From: an uncultured Granulosicoccus sp.
Lineage (GTDB): Bacteria > Pseudomonadota > Gammaproteobacteria > Granulosicoccales > Granulosicoccaceae
Assembly: GCA_937991945.1 (NCBI GenBank)
Contig: CALKLO010000005.1
Location: forward strand, 1 to 64,000
DNA: 64,000 bases
Direction: 5' to 3'
The notes below the pieces were generated by a model. That model saw only the letters and a program-made list of their open reading frames with translations, did not search any database and was not told the DNA's origin. The position numbers and the translations under genes were made by a program. This document shows positions 9,151 to 20,843 of the stretch, piece after piece; within the stretch, counting starts at the first letter, position 1, and every line of letters starts with the position of its first letter.

Positions 9151-11967
9151 TTAATTCAGCTTCCCGTGGCAAGCCTTAAATTTCTTACCAGAGCCACACG
9201 GACAAGGCTCATTTCGACCCACCTTAGGCATGTCACGACGAACTGGCTGAGTTGGTGCGGCATCTTGAGCCGGTTGACGTGCAGCACCACGCGCAGCCGC
9301 TGCTGCTGCAACCGCTGCCTGGTCAGAACCTGCACTCGCTTGTGAATCATCAGAGAGTACGCTGGCAACTTCTTTGTGCTCGTAGCTTACATCCGTGATT
9401 TGTTGCTGCGCCGCTTGAGCCTCTGCTTGTGCTTTAGCTTCTTCGACTTGATCAGCACTTCTGACTTGAACCTTACTCAGGACACCAACAACTTGGGCTT
9501 TGTATTCGCCTAGCATGGTTCCGAAAAGCTCAAAAGCCTCACGCTTGTATTCTTGTTTTGGGTTTTTCTGTGCGTAACCACGTAGCCCGACACTCTGGCG
9601 TAGGTAGTCCATACCAGCAAGATGCTCTTTCCAGCTTTCGTCCAACGCTTGTAGCGCAACGTATCGCTCAAAGTTGCGAAGACCTTCCGCACCTGCTGCT
9701 TCTTCCTTCTTGTCGTAAGCCTCATTGAGCTCTTCAAGAATTCGCTTGCTGATATCTTCTTCAGGTAAATCTGGCGTCTCTTCTAACCACGCTTTTACAT
9801 CGAAGTCTTGGTTCGTTAAAGTTCGAAGCTCAGTTTGCAAGCTATCAAGATCCCACGCCTCTTCCAGCGAACCCTGTGGAATAAATTGATCGATAACATC
9901 AGGAACAACCTCCTCTCGCAGGTCATCGACAATGTCACGCATGTTTTCTGATTCCATCAATTCATTACGCTGCTCGTACACAACTTTACGTTGGTCATTA
10001 GCAACGTCATCGTACTCAAGCAAGTTTTTACGCATATCAAAGTTATGCCCTTCCACTTTGCGTTGAGCATTCTCGATAGCCTTGGTTACCCAAGGATGCT
10101 CGATAGCTTCGCCCTCTTCCATACCAAGCTTTTGCATCAAGTTGCTGACTCGATCACTGGCAAAGATACGCATCAAGCTGTCTTCTAGAGATAAGTAGAA
10201 ACGCGTGGAGCCTGTATCACCTTGACGACCTGAGCGCCCCCGAAGCTGGTTATCGATACGGCGTGATTCATGACGCTCGGTACCAATGATGTGCAAACCG
10301 CCAGCCTGCAGTACGTTGTCGTGCCGGACTTGCCAATCTGCTTTGAGTGCAACGACTCTAGGGTCGTCCGCGGGGACTTCTGCGCCATCGACTTGCAGCG
10401 CGGAAAGCTCCGCCTCTAAGCTACCACCGAGTACGATATCGGTACCTCGTCCAGCCATGTTAGTCGCAATAGTCACAGCACCCGGCTGACCTGCGTTTTC
10501 GATAATGTTGGCTTCACGCTCGTGTTGCTTGGCGTTGAGTACTTCGTGATGGATGCCTTTTTTCTTTAGTAGTCCGGACAAATACTCGGACGTCTCGATT
10601 GACGTCGTACCCACAAGTACAGGTTGAGTCCGCGACGAACAATCTTCGATATCGTCAATGATGGCGTCGTATTTTTCATTCTGTGTCAGGAAGACAAGGT
10701 CAGCCTTGTCATCACGAACCATAGAACGATGAGTGGGTATGACAACCACTTCAAGATTGTAAATAGACTTAAATTCGAAAGCTTCGGTATCTGCCGTACC
10801 GGTCATACCCGATAGCTTTTCGTACAGTCTGAAATAGTTCTGGAAGGTGATAGACGCTAGGGTCTGATTTTCACGCTGTATGGTGACGCCTTCTTTGGCT
10901 TCAACCGCTTGATGAAGTCCTTCAGACCAACGTCGCCCAGGCATCGTTCGGCCTGTAAATTCGTCAACAATGACAATTTCATCGTTACTGACAATGTAGT
11001 CAACGTCTTTTTGGAATAAGGTGTGCGCGCGCAACGCGGCATTCAGATGATGTAGTACGGCGATATTTGAAGAGTCGTACAGCATGCCTTCGCCGGACAA
11101 AATATCATGCTCGATGAGAATGGCTTCTACGTTCTCCATACCGTCTTCAGTTAGGTGAACTTGCTTACCTTTTTCATCGACTGAGTAATCGCCCTCGCCC
11201 TCTTCACCTTCTTCGCCTTGCTGGCGTGTGAGCTTGGGAACAACCAAGTTTAATTTACCGTATAGCTCGCTATCGCCATCAGCAGGACCTGAAATAATAA
11301 GTGGCGTACGCGCCTCATCAATGAGGATGGAATCGACTTCATCGATGATGGCAAAGTTAAGCCCGCGTTGAACGCGTTGCTCAGGGTTATGCGCCATGTT
11401 ATCGCGCAAGTAGTCAAAACCAAATTCGTTGTTAGTACCGTAGGTAATGTCGCATGCGTAAGCTGCACGGCGTTCATCAGTGGGTAATCCACCAACGATA
11501 ACGCCCACGCTCATACCCAAGAAGCCGTAGAGTTTGGACATCCACTCGGCATCTCGCTGTGCGAGGTAATCGTTGACGGTAATGACATGCACACCCTCAC
11601 CGCTCAGTGCGTTCAGATACACCGCAGCGGTTGCGACCAAGGTCTTACCCTCACCCGTTCGCATCTCTGCGATTTTGCCGTTGTTGAGCACCATGCCGCC
11701 AATGAGCTGCACATCAAAATGCCGCATGCTCATAGCCCGCTTACCCGCCTCTCTGGCGACTGCGAAGGCTTCAGGTAGCAACGAATCAAGCGTCACACCC
11801 GAACTTAGGCGCTCGCGAAACTCTACCGTCTTGGCTGCCAAATCTTGATCCGACAAAGACTGAAGCCCGGCCTCCAGTGCATTAATCGCATCGACGTCTT
11901 TACCAAGACGCTTGACGATGCGGTCGTTGCTACTGCCGAAGACTTTCTTGACCAGTTTAGCTAGCAT
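9151..11967 (-). CDS. secA: SecA, preprotein translocase ATPase
   Basis: A 938-residue motor that drives preproteins through SecYEG. I placed the start at the ATG at 11967, giving [16 protein letters not shown], the usual SecA beginning; the frame stays open 60 codons further upstream but that part is unlike the family. Walker A is MRTGEGKT, the DEAD-type box is [16 protein letters not shown], and helicase motifs [10 protein letters not shown] and [11 protein letters not shown] are present. The C-terminal zinc tail has [14 protein letters not shown] (CxC...CH), which binds SecB and ribosomes. A long Ala/Gln-rich linker precedes the tail. Confidence 0.96.
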   Translation of the reverse strand: MLAKLVKKVFGSSNDRIVKRLGKDVDAINALEAGLQSLSDQDLAAKTVEFRERLSSGVTLDSLLPEAFAVAREAGKRAMSMRHFDVQLIGGMVLNNGKIAEMRTGEGKTLVATAAVYLNALSGEGVHVITVNDYLAQRDAEWMSKLYGFLGMSVGVIVGGLPTDERRAAYACDITYGTNNEFGFDYLRDNMAHNPEQRVQRGLNFAIIDEVDSILIDEARTPLIISGPADGDSELYGKLNLVVPKLTRQQGEEGEEGEGDYSVDEKGKQVHLTEDGMENVEAILIEHDILSGEGMLYDSSNIAVLHHLNAALRAHTLFQKDVDYIVSNDEIVIVDEFTGRTMPGRRWSEGLHQAVEAKEGVTIQRENQTLASITFQNYFRLYEKLSGMTGTADTEAFEFKSIYNLEVVVIPTHRSMVRDDKADLVFLTQNEKYDAIIDDIEDCSSRTQPVLVGTTSIETSEYLSGLLKKKGIHHEVLNAKQHEREANIIENAGQPGAVTIATNMAGRGTDIVLGGSLEAELSALQVDGAEVPADDPRVVALKADWQVRHDNVLQAGGLHIIGTERHESRRIDNQLRGRSGRQGDTGSTRFYLSLEDSLMRIFASDRVSNLMQKLGMEEGEAIEHPWVTKAIENAQRKVEGHNFDMRKNLLEYDDVANDQRKVVYEQRNELMESENMRDIVDDLREEVVPDVIDQFIPQGSLEEAWDLDSLQTELRTLTNQDFDVKAWLEETPDLPEEDISKRILEELNEAYDKKEEAAGAEGLRNFERYVALQALDESWKEHLAGMDYLRQSVGLRGYAQKNPKQEYKREAFELFGTMLGEYKAQVVGVLSKVQVRSADQVEEAKAQAEAQAAQQQITDVSYEHKEVASVLSDDSQASAGSDQAAVAAAAAARGAARQPAQDAAPTQPVRRDMPKVGRNEPCPCGSGKKFKACHGKLN

Positions 11968-12024
11968 GAATACAGACCTTAATGGCAGCGTGAGCTGCAG
12001 TTGATCACCGACGTCAATCGGTCG

Positions 12025-12054
12025 ACGAAATTTCGTGAATGCTGTTAAACAGCA
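12025..12054. promoter_or_regulatory. Two adjacent palindromes in the secA-dciA divergent region
   Basis: ACGAAATTTCGT at 12025-12036 is a perfect 12-bp palindrome, and TGCTGTT-A-AACAGCA at 12040-12054 is a perfect 7-bp-arm palindrome. They lie 58-87 bases upstream of the secA ATG in the 300-base gap 11968-12267, in which I see no gene. They could be operators for secA or dciA or fold in the secA leader. No SecM-like arrest peptide is evident here. Confidence 0.4.
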
Positions 12055-12267
12055 CAATCCCCTTATTATGGCATTTAACCCGCCTTTTACGGCGTCTTCT
12101 GCCAACGAACAATGCCCGTAAAGCTCAAATCTCGCCTCAAAGAGCAATCACCCTTTAAAATAGACATTTGCATACCTGAATTGACGCAAGATAGGGATGA
12201 CCTGCTACTTTGCAAGCCGAACTTGTCGCCAAATCGAGGCTGACGAAACCAAACACGCAACCGAACC

Positions 12268-12723
12268 ATGAAGTCATTTAACACACTGATCACTGCACAG
12301 GCTCGCACAGCGATGCAACAGAACAGTCGCATACAGGAAGTGATTTCACGGATTGTGCCAGCCTCAAGCGCCGCACACATCGAATTTTGCCGGATTGAGG
12401 GCGGACGCCTTCGGGTCACTGTTGACAGTGCTGCTTGGATCGCCAAATTACGCTTTGGTGAGCGCCAATTGGTTCAAGCGCTACGAGCAGAAAAACTGGA
12501 TGTACACACCATAAGTTGGCATGTGTCGCCGCCGGTGATAAGGGAGCCGCGGGTCATCCGCCGTGATCACAATCGTCTTAGCGCAAAATCAGCCGCTTCA
12601 ATAAGCGCACTTGCCTCGTCGACAACCAATGAGGCTAACGAAGGTCGGGGAACCAATATGAGTAATTCTGGCGAAAGATTACGCCAGGAACTGCTTAAAC
12701 TCGCCGCAAAACTTCGCGAGTAA
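12268..12723 (+). CDS. dciA: DciA-like protein (DUF721), probable replicative helicase loader
   Basis: A 151-residue protein with a DUF721 domain over roughly residues 10-95, including the recognisable segment EGGRLRVTVDSAAWIAKLRF and the following F(G)ERQLVQAL. DciA loads or recruits DnaB in bacteria lacking DnaC. The C-terminal 50 residues are polar and probably disordered. In Pseudomonas the DUF721 gene also sits between lpxC and secA, which supports the assignment. It ends one base before the lpxC stop, so the two genes converge with no spacer. Confidence 0.75.
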   Translation: MKSFNTLITAQARTAMQQNSRIQEVISRIVPASSAAHIEFCRIEGGRLRVTVDSAAWIAKLRFGERQLVQALRAEKLDVHTISWHVSPPVIREPRVIRRDHNRLSAKSAASISALASSTTNEANEGRGTNMSNSGERLRQELLKLAAKLRE

Positions 12724-13647
12724 CTAGCCTACGGCTTCAGCAGGCTGTACGTAGGAGATAGGCGAAATGTCCTCATTGCTGCCTTCGAAGACCACTTCTT
12801 CCCAGCTATTGGGCTGATTGAGTAGCTCTCGCACCAGCAAATTGTTGAGCTCATGGCCAGATTTATAACCATCGAAAGAACCAATAATGCTACGACCTAG
12901 CAAATAGAGGTCGCCAATAGCATCCAGAATTTTGTGCCGTACAAATTCATCTTTGTACCGCAAACCGTCTTCGTTAAGGACACGGTACTCGTCAATGACG
13001 ATGGCGTTGTCCATGCTGCCACCCAAGACGAGATCACGCTTACGCAATTCCTCGATGTCTTTCATGAACCCAAAGGTTCGAGCTCGGCTGATTTCACGAA
13101 CAAATGACGTCGTGGAGAAATCGACTTCGGCAGTTTTGGTGTCGCTACGGAAAACCGGATGCTTGAAATCAATGGTGAACTTCACTTTGAAACCGTTGAA
13201 AGGTTCAAATTTGGCCCATTTATCACCAACTTGAACTTCGATAGGTTTTTTGATGCGAATAAAACGCTTCGCTGCACCCTGCTCCAGTATTCCTGCTGAT
13301 TGAACAAGGAAAACGAAGGGTGCTGCACTACCGTCCATAATGGGCACTTCTTCTGCACTGACATCGACGAAGCAGTTGTCGATACCCAATCCAGCTAGCG
13401 CTGCCATGAGATGTTCGATAGTGGATACTCGTACACCGGCTTCATTATATAAAGAGGTGGCGAGTTCTGTATTTCTAACGCCTAGCGGATCATTAGGGAT
13501 AATGGCTGCAGGACTAACATCTGTGCGTCGAAAAACAATGCCGGCGTTTATGGGCGCCGGGCTCAATGTCAGGTATATCTTTTTACCCGTGTGCAGGCCA
13601 ACGCCTGTTGCACGAATTGAATTTTTTAGTGTTCTTTGTCGTATCAC
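12724..13647 (-). CDS. lpxC: LpxC, UDP-3-O-acyl-N-acetylglucosamine deacetylase
   Basis: A 307-residue zinc deacetylase, the committed step of lipid A synthesis. I chose the GTG at 13647, which gives [21 protein letters not shown], the standard start, and has AGGA nine bases upstream; the frame also opens at a TTG six codons earlier. Zinc and catalytic residues lie in IEHLMAAL, in the KILDAIGDL segment and in [13 protein letters not shown]. It is separated from ftsZ by 259 bases, including a hairpin, so it probably has its own promoter. Confidence 0.95.
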   Translation of the reverse strand: MIRQRTLKNSIRATGVGLHTGKKIYLTLSPAPINAGIVFRRTDVSPAAIIPNDPLGVRNTELATSLYNEAGVRVSTIEHLMAALAGLGIDNCFVDVSAEEVPIMDGSAAPFVFLVQSAGILEQGAAKRFIRIKKPIEVQVGDKWAKFEPFNGFKVKFTIDFKHPVFRSDTKTAEVDFSTTSFVREISRARTFGFMKDIEELRKRDLVLGGSMDNAIVIDEYRVLNEDGLRYKDEFVRHKILDAIGDLYLLGRSIIGSFDGYKSGHELNNLLVRELLNQPNSWEEVVFEGSNEDISPISYVQPAEAVG

Positions 13648-13813
13648 AATAAAATCCTGCTGCAACCGGGAAAGCTTGCCTGTACCTGTATATAGCAGTT
13701 CTGGCCACTTTTTCAGCGGTCACAATCGACTATTTTACAAATCAGCAAAAAAAGCTAACCCGCATTGACACGCTCACTTAGCGTCAGCACATCAGGCGAA
13801 ATTAAGCAAAGTA

Positions 13814-13839
13814 AGGAAGCGCCGTCGAAGGCGCTTCCT
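13814..13839 (-). terminator. Hairpin downstream of ftsZ, candidate terminator of the dcw operon
   Basis: A perfect 10-bp stem (AGGAAGCGCC / GGCGCTTCCT) with a 6-base loop, 68 bases after the ftsZ stop on the minus strand. The following run is only weakly T-rich (ACTTTGC), so it may be a weak terminator or a processing stem. Confidence 0.5.
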
Positions 13840-13906
13840 ACCAAAACCGGATTTTACTGGATAATACGACTCCCTGCTTTATTCTTTAGCAGGTGTAATA
13901 CACATT

Positions 13907-15139
13907 TCAGTCAGCTTGACGGCGTAAAAATGCAGGAATATCAAGGTATTCCACATCGTGACCGTCTGTCGTAGGACCTGTTCCTTGAGCAGACCCTCTA
14001 GCGCTCTTTCGAACAACCGATGGCTTGTCATAATTTGCATAAGGAGAAGCAGCCGGCGCTGTTGGACGAGCACCACTTGTATCAGCACGACCTGTGTGTT
14101 GGCTGTAAGGGGATCCACCACTGGCAGCTACTGCACGACTTTGAACCGCTGTTTGCACAGAGCGCAATTGGTGAGCCTGCTGGTGCTGACCTAGGCCCGT
14201 TGCAACGACAGTGACTCGTAGTTCACCTTCCAAGGCTTCGTCGATAGCAGTACCAACAACGACTGTCGCGTCGTCAGCGGCAAAAGCGCGAACCACGTTA
14301 CCCACTTCTTCGAACTCACCGATAGCCATATCTAGGCCAGCTGTGATGTTAACGAGAATACCGCGAGCACCCGCTAAATCGATATCTTCTAGGAGCGGGC
14401 TAGAAATTGCCATTTCAGCAGCTTCTGTTGCACGCTCGTCACCACGACCAACGCCAGAACCCATCATAGCGAGACCCATTTCACTCATGACCGTACGCAC
14501 GTCAGCGAAATCGACGTTGATTAGGCCAGGGTTAGTGATGAGTTCAGCGATACCCTGAACAGCGCCACGAAGAACGTCATTGGCTGCTTTGAAAGCATCC
14601 AACAAGCTGATGTTCTTGCCCAATACAGACAGAAGCTTCTCGTTAGGAATTGTGATCAGTGAATCAACGTGCCCACGAAGCTCTTCGATACCTGCTTCAG
14701 CAGTACGCATACGCTTGTTGCCTTCGAAAGGAAATGGCTTAGTGACAACGGCCACTGTCAGCACACCCATTTCACGGGCAATCTGAGCCACAACAGGAAT
14801 AGCACCTGTTCCAGTACCACCGCCCATGCCGGCTGTGATGAACAGCATATCTGTGCCTTGGATGAGATCTTGGATGCGCTCGCGATCTTCCATAGCCGCT
14901 TGACGACCGATCTCAGGGTTTGCACCCGCGCCTAATCCTTTTGTGATGCTCTGGCCGATATGTAAAACAGTTTGCGCGTCCATATTCTTCAGCGCTTGAG
15001 CATCAGTGTTAGCGCAGATGAAATCCACGCCTTCGATACCTGATGACACCATGTGTTGTACAGCGTTGCTTCCGCCGCCGCCAACACCGATTAATTTGAT
15101 GACGGGTGAATCATTGATTGAGTCAACGAGTTCAAACAT
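13907..15139 (-). CDS. ftsZ: FtsZ, tubulin-like cell division GTPase
   Basis: A 410-residue protein that forms the Z-ring. The N-terminus has IGVGGGGSNAV, and the tubulin signature GGGTGTGAIPV and the T7-loop region NVDFADVRTV are present. After residue about 320 comes a Ser/Ala/Gly-rich disordered linker, and the protein ends in the conserved C-terminal peptide YLDIPAFLRRQAD that binds FtsA and ZipA. A strong GGAG ribosome site precedes the ATG. It is the last gene of the dcw operon, 88 bases after ftsA. Confidence 0.97.
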   Translation of the reverse strand: MFELVDSINDSPVIKLIGVGGGGSNAVQHMVSSGIEGVDFICANTDAQALKNMDAQTVLHIGQSITKGLGAGANPEIGRQAAMEDRERIQDLIQGTDMLFITAGMGGGTGTGAIPVVAQIAREMGVLTVAVVTKPFPFEGNKRMRTAEAGIEELRGHVDSLITIPNEKLLSVLGKNISLLDAFKAANDVLRGAVQGIAELITNPGLINVDFADVRTVMSEMGLAMMGSGVGRGDERATEAAEMAISSPLLEDIDLAGARGILVNITAGLDMAIGEFEEVGNVVRAFAADDATVVVGTAIDEALEGELRVTVVATGLGQHQQAHQLRSVQTAVQSRAVAASGGSPYSQHTGRADTSGARPTAPAASPYANYDKPSVVRKSARGSAQGTGPTTDGHDVEYLDIPAFLRRQAD

Positions 15140-15227
15140 TATGTTTTTCTCCTAATCTAGTTACTTGAGTCGTACGTTCTCTTTGCGATCGGCATCTTAT
15201 GCGCCGTTGTCGCTCCCGGTTCACTAC

Positions 15228-16463
15228 TTAAAAATTCTTTCTGATCCACTCAGTCAACAACGTGAACATGCCTTTCTTTGAGCGTGTGTCCACTGGCTCA
15301 CTACGTGGGTTACTACGACTACGTTGCCCATAAAGCAGCAATCCAACACCTGTGGCATGAATCGGGTTTTTAGCCATCTCTGACAAACCGTTTACATGCT
15401 GCGGTACTCCTAATCTCACTGGCATATGAAAAATCTCCTCGGCCAGCTCTACTACGCCTTCCATTTTTGAAGTACCACCAGTTAGAACTACACCGGCTGC
15501 ACAGGCGTCCTCAAATCCACTTCGTCTTAGTTCTCCCTGAACTAATCCCAACAATTCTTCATACCGAGGCTCTACGACCTCAGCCAATGTTTGCCTAGCT
15601 AAACGACGTGCATTGCGATCACCAACACCTGGTACCTCAATCATATCGTCTGGGCTTGCTAATTGGCGCAATGCACATGCGTATTTAACTTTTATTTCTT
15701 CAGCAAACTGCGTCGGCGTTCTGAATGCCACTGCTATATCGTTCGTTACTTGATCACCGGCTATAGGGATGACTGCAGTATGTCTAATTGCACCTTCTGT
15801 GAAGATTGCAATGTCTGTTGTACCGCCTCCCATGTCAACCAATAAAACACCTAAATCTCTTTCGTCATCCGTTAATACAGAGTGACTCGAAGCCAGTTGT
15901 TCAAGGATGACATCTTCTACCTCAAGATTACAGCGTTGAATGCACTTTGCGATGTTTTGTGCGGCGCTGATGGAACCTGTAACAAGGTGTACTTTAGCCT
16001 CCAATCTAACACCAGACATACCGACTGGTTGATGAATTCCATCTTGGCTATCAATGATAAATTCTTGCGGTAAAACATGCAAAATTCTTTGATCAGCCGG
16101 AATGGCAACAGCCTTAGCTGCATCGACGACACGATCAACATCGTCTTGTTCTACTTCAGAGTTTTTAATGGCCACAATACCGTGGGAATTAAGGCTCTTT
16201 ATATGTGACCCAGCGATGCCTGCAAACACCGAACGTATTTGCACATCAGCCATGCGTTCGGCTTCTTCAACAGCCTTACTTATGGCATGAACCGTAGCAT
16301 CGATGTTGATAACAACGCCCTTCTTCAAACCTTGCGAAGGATGCGTTCCCAAAGCGATAAGCGATAGCTCACCATCTTCATCAACTTCTGCCACTAAGGC
16401 CACGATCTTGGACGTCCCGATGTCGAGACCGACGACCATTTGTTTTTCTGGCGTAGACACCAT
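15228..16463 (-). CDS. ftsA: FtsA, actin-like membrane tether of the Z-ring
   Basis: A 411-residue protein of the actin/Hsp70 fold. I chose the ATG at 16463 (MVSTPEKQMVVGLDIGTSKI); the frame is open upstream but that part overlaps ftsQ and does not resemble FtsA. Phosphate loops appear as DIGTSK and LVDMGGGTTDI, and adenosine binding as VVLTGGTSKMEG. The C-terminal amphipathic helix LLTEWIRKNF is the membrane-targeting sequence. It lies 13 bases after ftsQ. Confidence 0.95.
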   Translation of the reverse strand: MVSTPEKQMVVGLDIGTSKIVALVAEVDEDGELSLIALGTHPSQGLKKGVVINIDATVHAISKAVEEAERMADVQIRSVFAGIAGSHIKSLNSHGIVAIKNSEVEQDDVDRVVDAAKAVAIPADQRILHVLPQEFIIDSQDGIHQPVGMSGVRLEAKVHLVTGSISAAQNIAKCIQRCNLEVEDVILEQLASSHSVLTDDERDLGVLLVDMGGGTTDIAIFTEGAIRHTAVIPIAGDQVTNDIAVAFRTPTQFAEEIKVKYACALRQLASPDDMIEVPGVGDRNARRLARQTLAEVVEPRYEELLGLVQGELRRSGFEDACAAGVVLTGGTSKMEGVVELAEEIFHMPVRLGVPQHVNGLSEMAKNPIHATGVGLLLYGQRSRSNPRSEPVDTRSKKGMFTLLTEWIRKNF

Positions 16464-16476
16464 TAGGATTCTTTTC

Positions 16477-17349
16477 TCATTGCACTGGCCCTGATTGCGG
16501 TGACTGGATTCCCAGCTGCGCCGCAACACTTCTTCGTCCGTATCCTCCAAGCGCAAATCCATTGCTGTAGCGCATATCAAACGTTGTTGGACCGCGCGAA
16601 TCTCCAGCATTTGTGGACGTTGCTGACCCATCTCCTAATTGAGCAAACACATCAAGAAATCGGCTTAAGCGAAGGTCTCTATTTTCATATCCCAGCTTGA
16701 CTGTCACCTGGTCGGACAGCTCAAGCGTTTGCGAACCGCGCTTGTCTTCCCGAAGCACGTCGATGGAGACATTGAAGCGTGCAAGCCTTGCATCATAATC
16801 CCTGAACGTGTCAAGTAAAACGGTATGCCGCCCAGGCGATCCGGAGACCAAAGGTAACGTGCTAAACACCTCATTCCATTCCGTGTAACGTGGGTTATTC
16901 AACAACAATTGAGGTGGTGTGAATAGCTCTAGTCGCTTACTGATCAAACTATCGTCATTCCATCGAGCCGTGGGTTCGTGTTCTTCAACATGAACTTCAA
17001 TTCTCGATGGCCAAACACGACTCACGCGTGCATGAGCAACCCAAGGCAGATCATCGACTGCACGTCTCACACTATCGATATCCAAACTATAGAATCCTGC
17101 ACCCGTGTACTTTTTAACAACACCAATTAACGCATCTCGATCTTCATAATCGACAGTACCCAGTATGTCCACATTGGTGACAGGGAAACGATCAGGATCT
17201 TGCGCTAAACGGGAACCAAAAACACACAAGATTAATAATAAAATTAACCCTATTGCTCCCACACTCCAGCGCGTCGACAAGGATACGCGAGGTGCAGCCA
17301 AAGGCAACACCGGTCCGCTTCCTAAGAGCTGTTCTGTGGTGGTACTCAT
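16477..17349 (-). CDS. ftsQ: FtsQ, bitopic divisome protein
   Basis: A 290-residue protein with a cytoplasmic N-terminus, one membrane segment near residues 29-49, a POTRA domain (FPVTNVDILGTVDYEDRDAL) and a periplasmic beta domain ending near residue 265. FtsQ bridges early and late division proteins through FtsB and FtsL. Its ATG overlaps the ddlB stop by four bases (ATGA). Sequence conservation is low outside the POTRA region, as usual, but position between ddlB and ftsA is decisive. Confidence 0.93.
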   Translation of the reverse strand: MSTTTEQLLGSGPVLPLAAPRVSLSTRWSVGAIGLILLLILCVFGSRLAQDPDRFPVTNVDILGTVDYEDRDALIGVVKKYTGAGFYSLDIDSVRRAVDDLPWVAHARVSRVWPSRIEVHVEEHEPTARWNDDSLISKRLELFTPPQLLLNNPRYTEWNEVFSTLPLVSGSPGRHTVLLDTFRDYDARLARFNVSIDVLREDKRGSQTLELSDQVTVKLGYENRDLRLSRFLDVFAQLGDGSATSTNAGDSRGPTTFDMRYSNGFALGGYGRRSVAAQLGIQSPQSGPVQ

Positions 17350-18305
17350 GCAGCCAACTCCTCAGCGCTCAAAGTACCTGACAAAATTTGCATACACACC
17401 GTTTCGAAATCCACACCTGCTTGGCGCGCCGCAATCGGCACCAGACTATGACTAGTCATACCAGGGGCTGTATTGCATTCGATGAAATGCGGCTCGCCTT
17501 GATCATTCAGCATGAAATCGACTCTTGCCCATGTGCGGCAATCCAACGCTGAAAACACTTGCAATGCCATGTCCTCAATTTTAGCAAGTACATCCGCTGG
17601 AAGATCTACTGGGCATTGATAAACAGTATCGTCGGCGAAATACTTCGCTTGGTAGTCGTAAAAACCCGTTGCTGGCTTCATGCTGACCAGTGGCAGCACG
17701 GTGTCACCAATAACCGTGGCCGCTAATTCAAGCCCAGTCATTTTTTGCTCAATCAACACCGGACCATAACGCCTTGCGTCATTGAAGGCATCAGGGAGTT
17801 GTTTTTCATCATCAAGTAGGGTGACGCCAATGCTCGAACCTTCAAGCGTTGGCTTTACAACAACCGGATAGCCAATTGCATTGGCAGCTGTTTTTGCATC
17901 TTCTAAGCTGAACACCACCTCGGCAACTGGAGTTGTGACTCCTGCTAACGATGCCAAGCCTTTAGCTCGCCATTTATCCATGCAAAGGGCTGAACCAAGA
18001 ACGCCTGTTCCCGTGTAGGGAATACCTGCTAATTCTAACGCACCTTGCAAGGTGCCATCTTCCCCACCACGACCATGAAGAATCAAAAATGCACGGTCGA
18101 AACCGCCTTCAACCAATACGTTGGCGATATCACTACCCGCATCCATCGCGTGAGCATCGACGCCTGCGGATGTTAAGGAATCAAACACTTGTTGCCCGCT
18201 CATTAGCGAGACTTCTCGCTCAGCAGACCAGCCCCCCATGACGACGGCAACTTTACCGAAACGCTCAGGCTTAAAACTACGAATAGTAAACAAAGACTCA
18301 CTCAT
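17346..18305 (-). CDS. ddlB: D-alanine--D-alanine ligase B
   Basis: A 319-residue ATP-grasp enzyme that joins two D-alanines for the peptidoglycan stem peptide. Visible motifs are [28 protein letters not shown], the EGSSIGV loop and the C-terminal metal-binding [11 protein letters not shown]. Length is typical. It overlaps murC by eight bases and ftsQ by four. Confidence 0.96.
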   Translation of the reverse strand: MSESLFTIRSFKPERFGKVAVVMGGWSAEREVSLMSGQQVFDSLTSAGVDAHAMDAGSDIANVLVEGGFDRAFLILHGRGGEDGTLQGALELAGIPYTGTGVLGSALCMDKWRAKGLASLAGVTTPVAEVVFSLEDAKTAANAIGYPVVVKPTLEGSSIGVTLLDDEKQLPDAFNDARRYGPVLIEQKMTGLELAATVIGDTVLPLVSMKPATGFYDYQAKYFADDTVYQCPVDLPADVLAKIEDMALQVFSALDCRTWARVDFMLNDQGEPHFIECNTAPGMTSHSLVPIAARQAGVDFETVCMQILSGTLSAEELAA

Positions 18306-19767
18306 TCTGAGCCTCCACTAATGAAAGACGACTTTTAGCAAAGCGCTCAGGCAGCGTGTTTGCAAGCCCACCAACCGTACCCGCACCTAATGTGAGCACA
18401 ATATCGCCGTCTTGAATAATGCGTGCAAGAGCGTCTGGCGTATCGTTGATATTTTCAACAAAGATCGGCTCAACAGCGCCACGATTACGGATAGCTCGCG
18501 CAAGCGCACGACCATCAGCACCTGTGATGTGTTCTTCACCGGCGGCATACACTTCACTAAGCAGCAGAACATCCGTTAAGGACAATGCTTCTGCAAAATC
18601 TTCGAATAGATCGCGAGTACGTGTGAAACGATGCGGTTGAAAGATAACAACCATACGACGGTCTGGCCAACCACCACGAATGGCTTTGAGCGTTGCAGCG
18701 ACTTCCGTCGGATGATGACCGTAGTCGTCCAATAATTCCGCTGAGCCACCGTCAAAATACAACTGACCATGTGCTTGCGCACGTCGCCCTACTCCAGCAA
18801 AACGCGATAACGCTCGCTTGCTGGATTTTACAGACACACCCAATTCAAGCGCCACAGTAATGGCAGCTAGTGCATTGAGCACATTGTGACGACCAGGCAT
18901 GTTCAGCGCGATATCACGAATCTCACTTCTTACATCACCCCCATCATCGATGCACACATCGAAATACATTCGCATGCCTTCTTGTCGAACATTGAGCGCC
19001 CGCACATCAGCGGCTTCATCGAACCCGTAGGTTCTTACCGGCCGACCGACTCGTGGTAACACGTCGCGGATATGCTCATCATCGATACACACAATTGCCA
19101 ATCCGTAGAACGGCAAGTGCATGAGGAAATCAACAAATGTTTGTTTGAGTTTCTCAAAGTCACCGTCGTATGTAGACAGGTGATCAGCATCGATATTGGT
19201 AACGATGGACATGACTGGCTGCAAGTACAAAAATGATGCATCACTTTCGTCAGCTTCTGCGACCAACCATTCAGACTGCCCGAGGTAGGCATTGGCGGAA
19301 GAACTATTCAACCGACCACCGATGACATACGTGGGATCCATGCCACCTTCAGTCAACAGACTGGCCACTAAACTGGTTGTCGTTGTTTTCCCGTGAGTAC
19401 CGGCCACGGCAATGCCTTGTTGAAAACGCATGAGCTCAGCCAACATCTCCGCCCGTCGTACAACCGGTACGCGTAGTTCGCGAGCACGCACTAACTCAGG
19501 ATTATCTTCTGGCACAGCTGTTGAGATCACCACAACATCAGCATCTTCTACATGCTCGGCCGAGTGACCTTGCTTAACAACGACACCCAAACCTTGAAGA
19601 CGCTTCGTCAATGGATTGCTGCCTAAGTCAGACCCGCTGACACGAAACCCTAAGTGATGCATGACTTCAGCAATACCACCCATACCGACACCGCCGATAC
19701 CGATAAAATGCATGGCACGAACACGACGCATCTGGCCTTTAACAACCGGGGAGATATCGACAACCAT
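18298..19767 (-). CDS. murC: UDP-N-acetylmuramate--L-alanine ligase
   Basis: A 489-residue Mur ligase that adds L-Ala to UDP-MurNAc. The N-terminal UDP-binding loop is [15 protein letters not shown], the ATP loop is [10 protein letters not shown], and the C-terminal domain has [10 protein letters not shown] and FQPHRFTRT. Its start overlaps the murG stop by one base (TAATG). Confidence 0.97.
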   Translation of the reverse strand: MVVDISPVVKGQMRRVRAMHFIGIGGVGMGGIAEVMHHLGFRVSGSDLGSNPLTKRLQGLGVVVKQGHSAEHVEDADVVVISTAVPEDNPELVRARELRVPVVRRAEMLAELMRFQQGIAVAGTHGKTTTTSLVASLLTEGGMDPTYVIGGRLNSSSANAYLGQSEWLVAEADESDASFLYLQPVMSIVTNIDADHLSTYDGDFEKLKQTFVDFLMHLPFYGLAIVCIDDEHIRDVLPRVGRPVRTYGFDEAADVRALNVRQEGMRMYFDVCIDDGGDVRSEIRDIALNMPGRHNVLNALAAITVALELGVSVKSSKRALSRFAGVGRRAQAHGQLYFDGGSAELLDDYGHHPTEVAATLKAIRGGWPDRRMVVIFQPHRFTRTRDLFEDFAEALSLTDVLLLSEVYAAGEEHITGADGRALARAIRNRGAVEPIFVENINDTPDALARIIQDGDIVLTLGAGTVGGLANTLPERFAKSRLSLVEAQNE

Positions 19768-20843
19768 TAGCTGGACACCTCTTCGAGTGCGTTAGCCACA
19801 ACCAGTGCAGCTGAAGGCATGAAGCAGCTGCGAGCCGCCGTACTCATTTGGCTTAATGCCGATCGATCAGTAAGCAAGGGTTTAATTATCTCTGCAAGTG
19901 ATGCGGGTGTTAGCGAGTCTTGAGGTAGCAACACAGCAGCTCCTACAATGGACAAATGCTCAGCATTTTTAGTTTGATGATCGTCAACCGCATACGGAAA
20001 CGGCACTAATATGCTGGGTATGCCTAGCGCACTGAGTTCAGTAACGGTCATAGCGCCACTTCGACAAATAACAAGATCAGCCCGGCTATACGCTTCCGCC
20101 ATGTCATCAATAAAATCACTGACTTCATACGTCACTTTTGGCGCATTGGCATAGCGACCACGCACGGCATCGCCATCTTGCATACCGGCTTGATGATGAA
20201 CATGCACAGGCTCGTTCAGCTCGCTGATGGCAAGCGGCACGATTTCATTCAATGCGCGTGCGCCACGACTGCCACCAACAATAAGAATTTTCAGCGGGTC
20301 ATTTACTGGCGATGCCTGCTCAACAGCCTCCAAGGCCAATTGAGCAATGTGTGAACTAACAGGATTACCGACGACCGTAACGTCAACACGCTTATTGAAG
20401 GCACCGGGCCAAGCAGCGAATACACGAGTTGCTAACCCGCTGAGCAGACGATTAGTCATACCAGCCACAGCATTTTGCTCGTGAAGCACTAACGGTTTTC
20501 GCAGCAACAAGGCTGCAACACCGACAGGACCTGAGACAAATCCGCCCATACCCAACACAGCACGTGGTTTGAGCGTGTAAATCAGCCGCACACTTTGAAA
20601 ACAAGAGCGCAACAGCTTAAAAGGACCAACAAGGGTTTCTACGATATTTTTACCGCGTAATCCGGCAACAGAAATCCAACGGATATCAATACCAGCCGCA
20701 GGCACAAGCCGCGCTTCTAAACCCGCTTTAGTACCCAACCAAACGACGGGAATATCTCGTCGTCGCAATTCATCGACCACGGCTAGTGCGGGTATGACAT
20801 GCCCACCCGTGCCGCCTGCCGCTATAACAACGGGATGCATCAT
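19767..20843 (-). CDS. murG: MurG, lipid II synthase
   Basis: A 358-residue GT28 glycosyltransferase that transfers GlcNAc to lipid I at the inner face of the membrane. The N-terminal [15 protein letters not shown] loop, the [11 protein letters not shown] segment and the C-terminal donor region ([20 protein letters not shown]) are all present. Two ATG codons in tandem open the gene (20843 and 20840); the first overlaps the ftsW stop as ATGA. Confidence 0.97.
   Translation of the reverse strand: MMHPVVIAAGGTGGHVIPALAVVDELRRRDIPVVWLGTKAGLEARLVPAAGIDIRWISVAGLRGKNIVETLVGPFKLLRSCFQSVRLIYTLKPRAVLGMGGFVSGPVGVAALLLRKPLVLHEQNAVAGMTNRLLSGLATRVFAAWPGAFNKRVDVTVVGNPVSSHIAQLALEAVEQASPVNDPLKILIVGGSRGARALNEIVPLAISELNEPVHVHHQAGMQDGDAVRGRYANAPKVTYEVSDFIDDMAEAYSRADLVICRSGAMTVTELSALGIPSILVPFPYAVDDHQTKNAEHLSIVGAAVLLPQDSLTPASLAEIIKPLLTDRSALSQMSTAARSCFMPSAALVVANALEEVSS

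Noticed and set aside
12040-12054. LexA box upstream of secA
   Set aside because: The palindrome has CTGT and ACAG halves but only three bases between them, not the eight of the gammaproteobacterial LexA site.
11968-12147. Sixty-residue N-terminal extension of SecA
   Set aside because: The extension shows no similarity to SecA, while the internal ATG gives the standard SecA start.
12087-12446. 119-residue minus-strand open frame upstream of secA
   Set aside because: It overlaps dciA on the opposite strand, has no family resemblance and its start has no ribosome site; a SecM-like arrest sequence was looked for and not seen.
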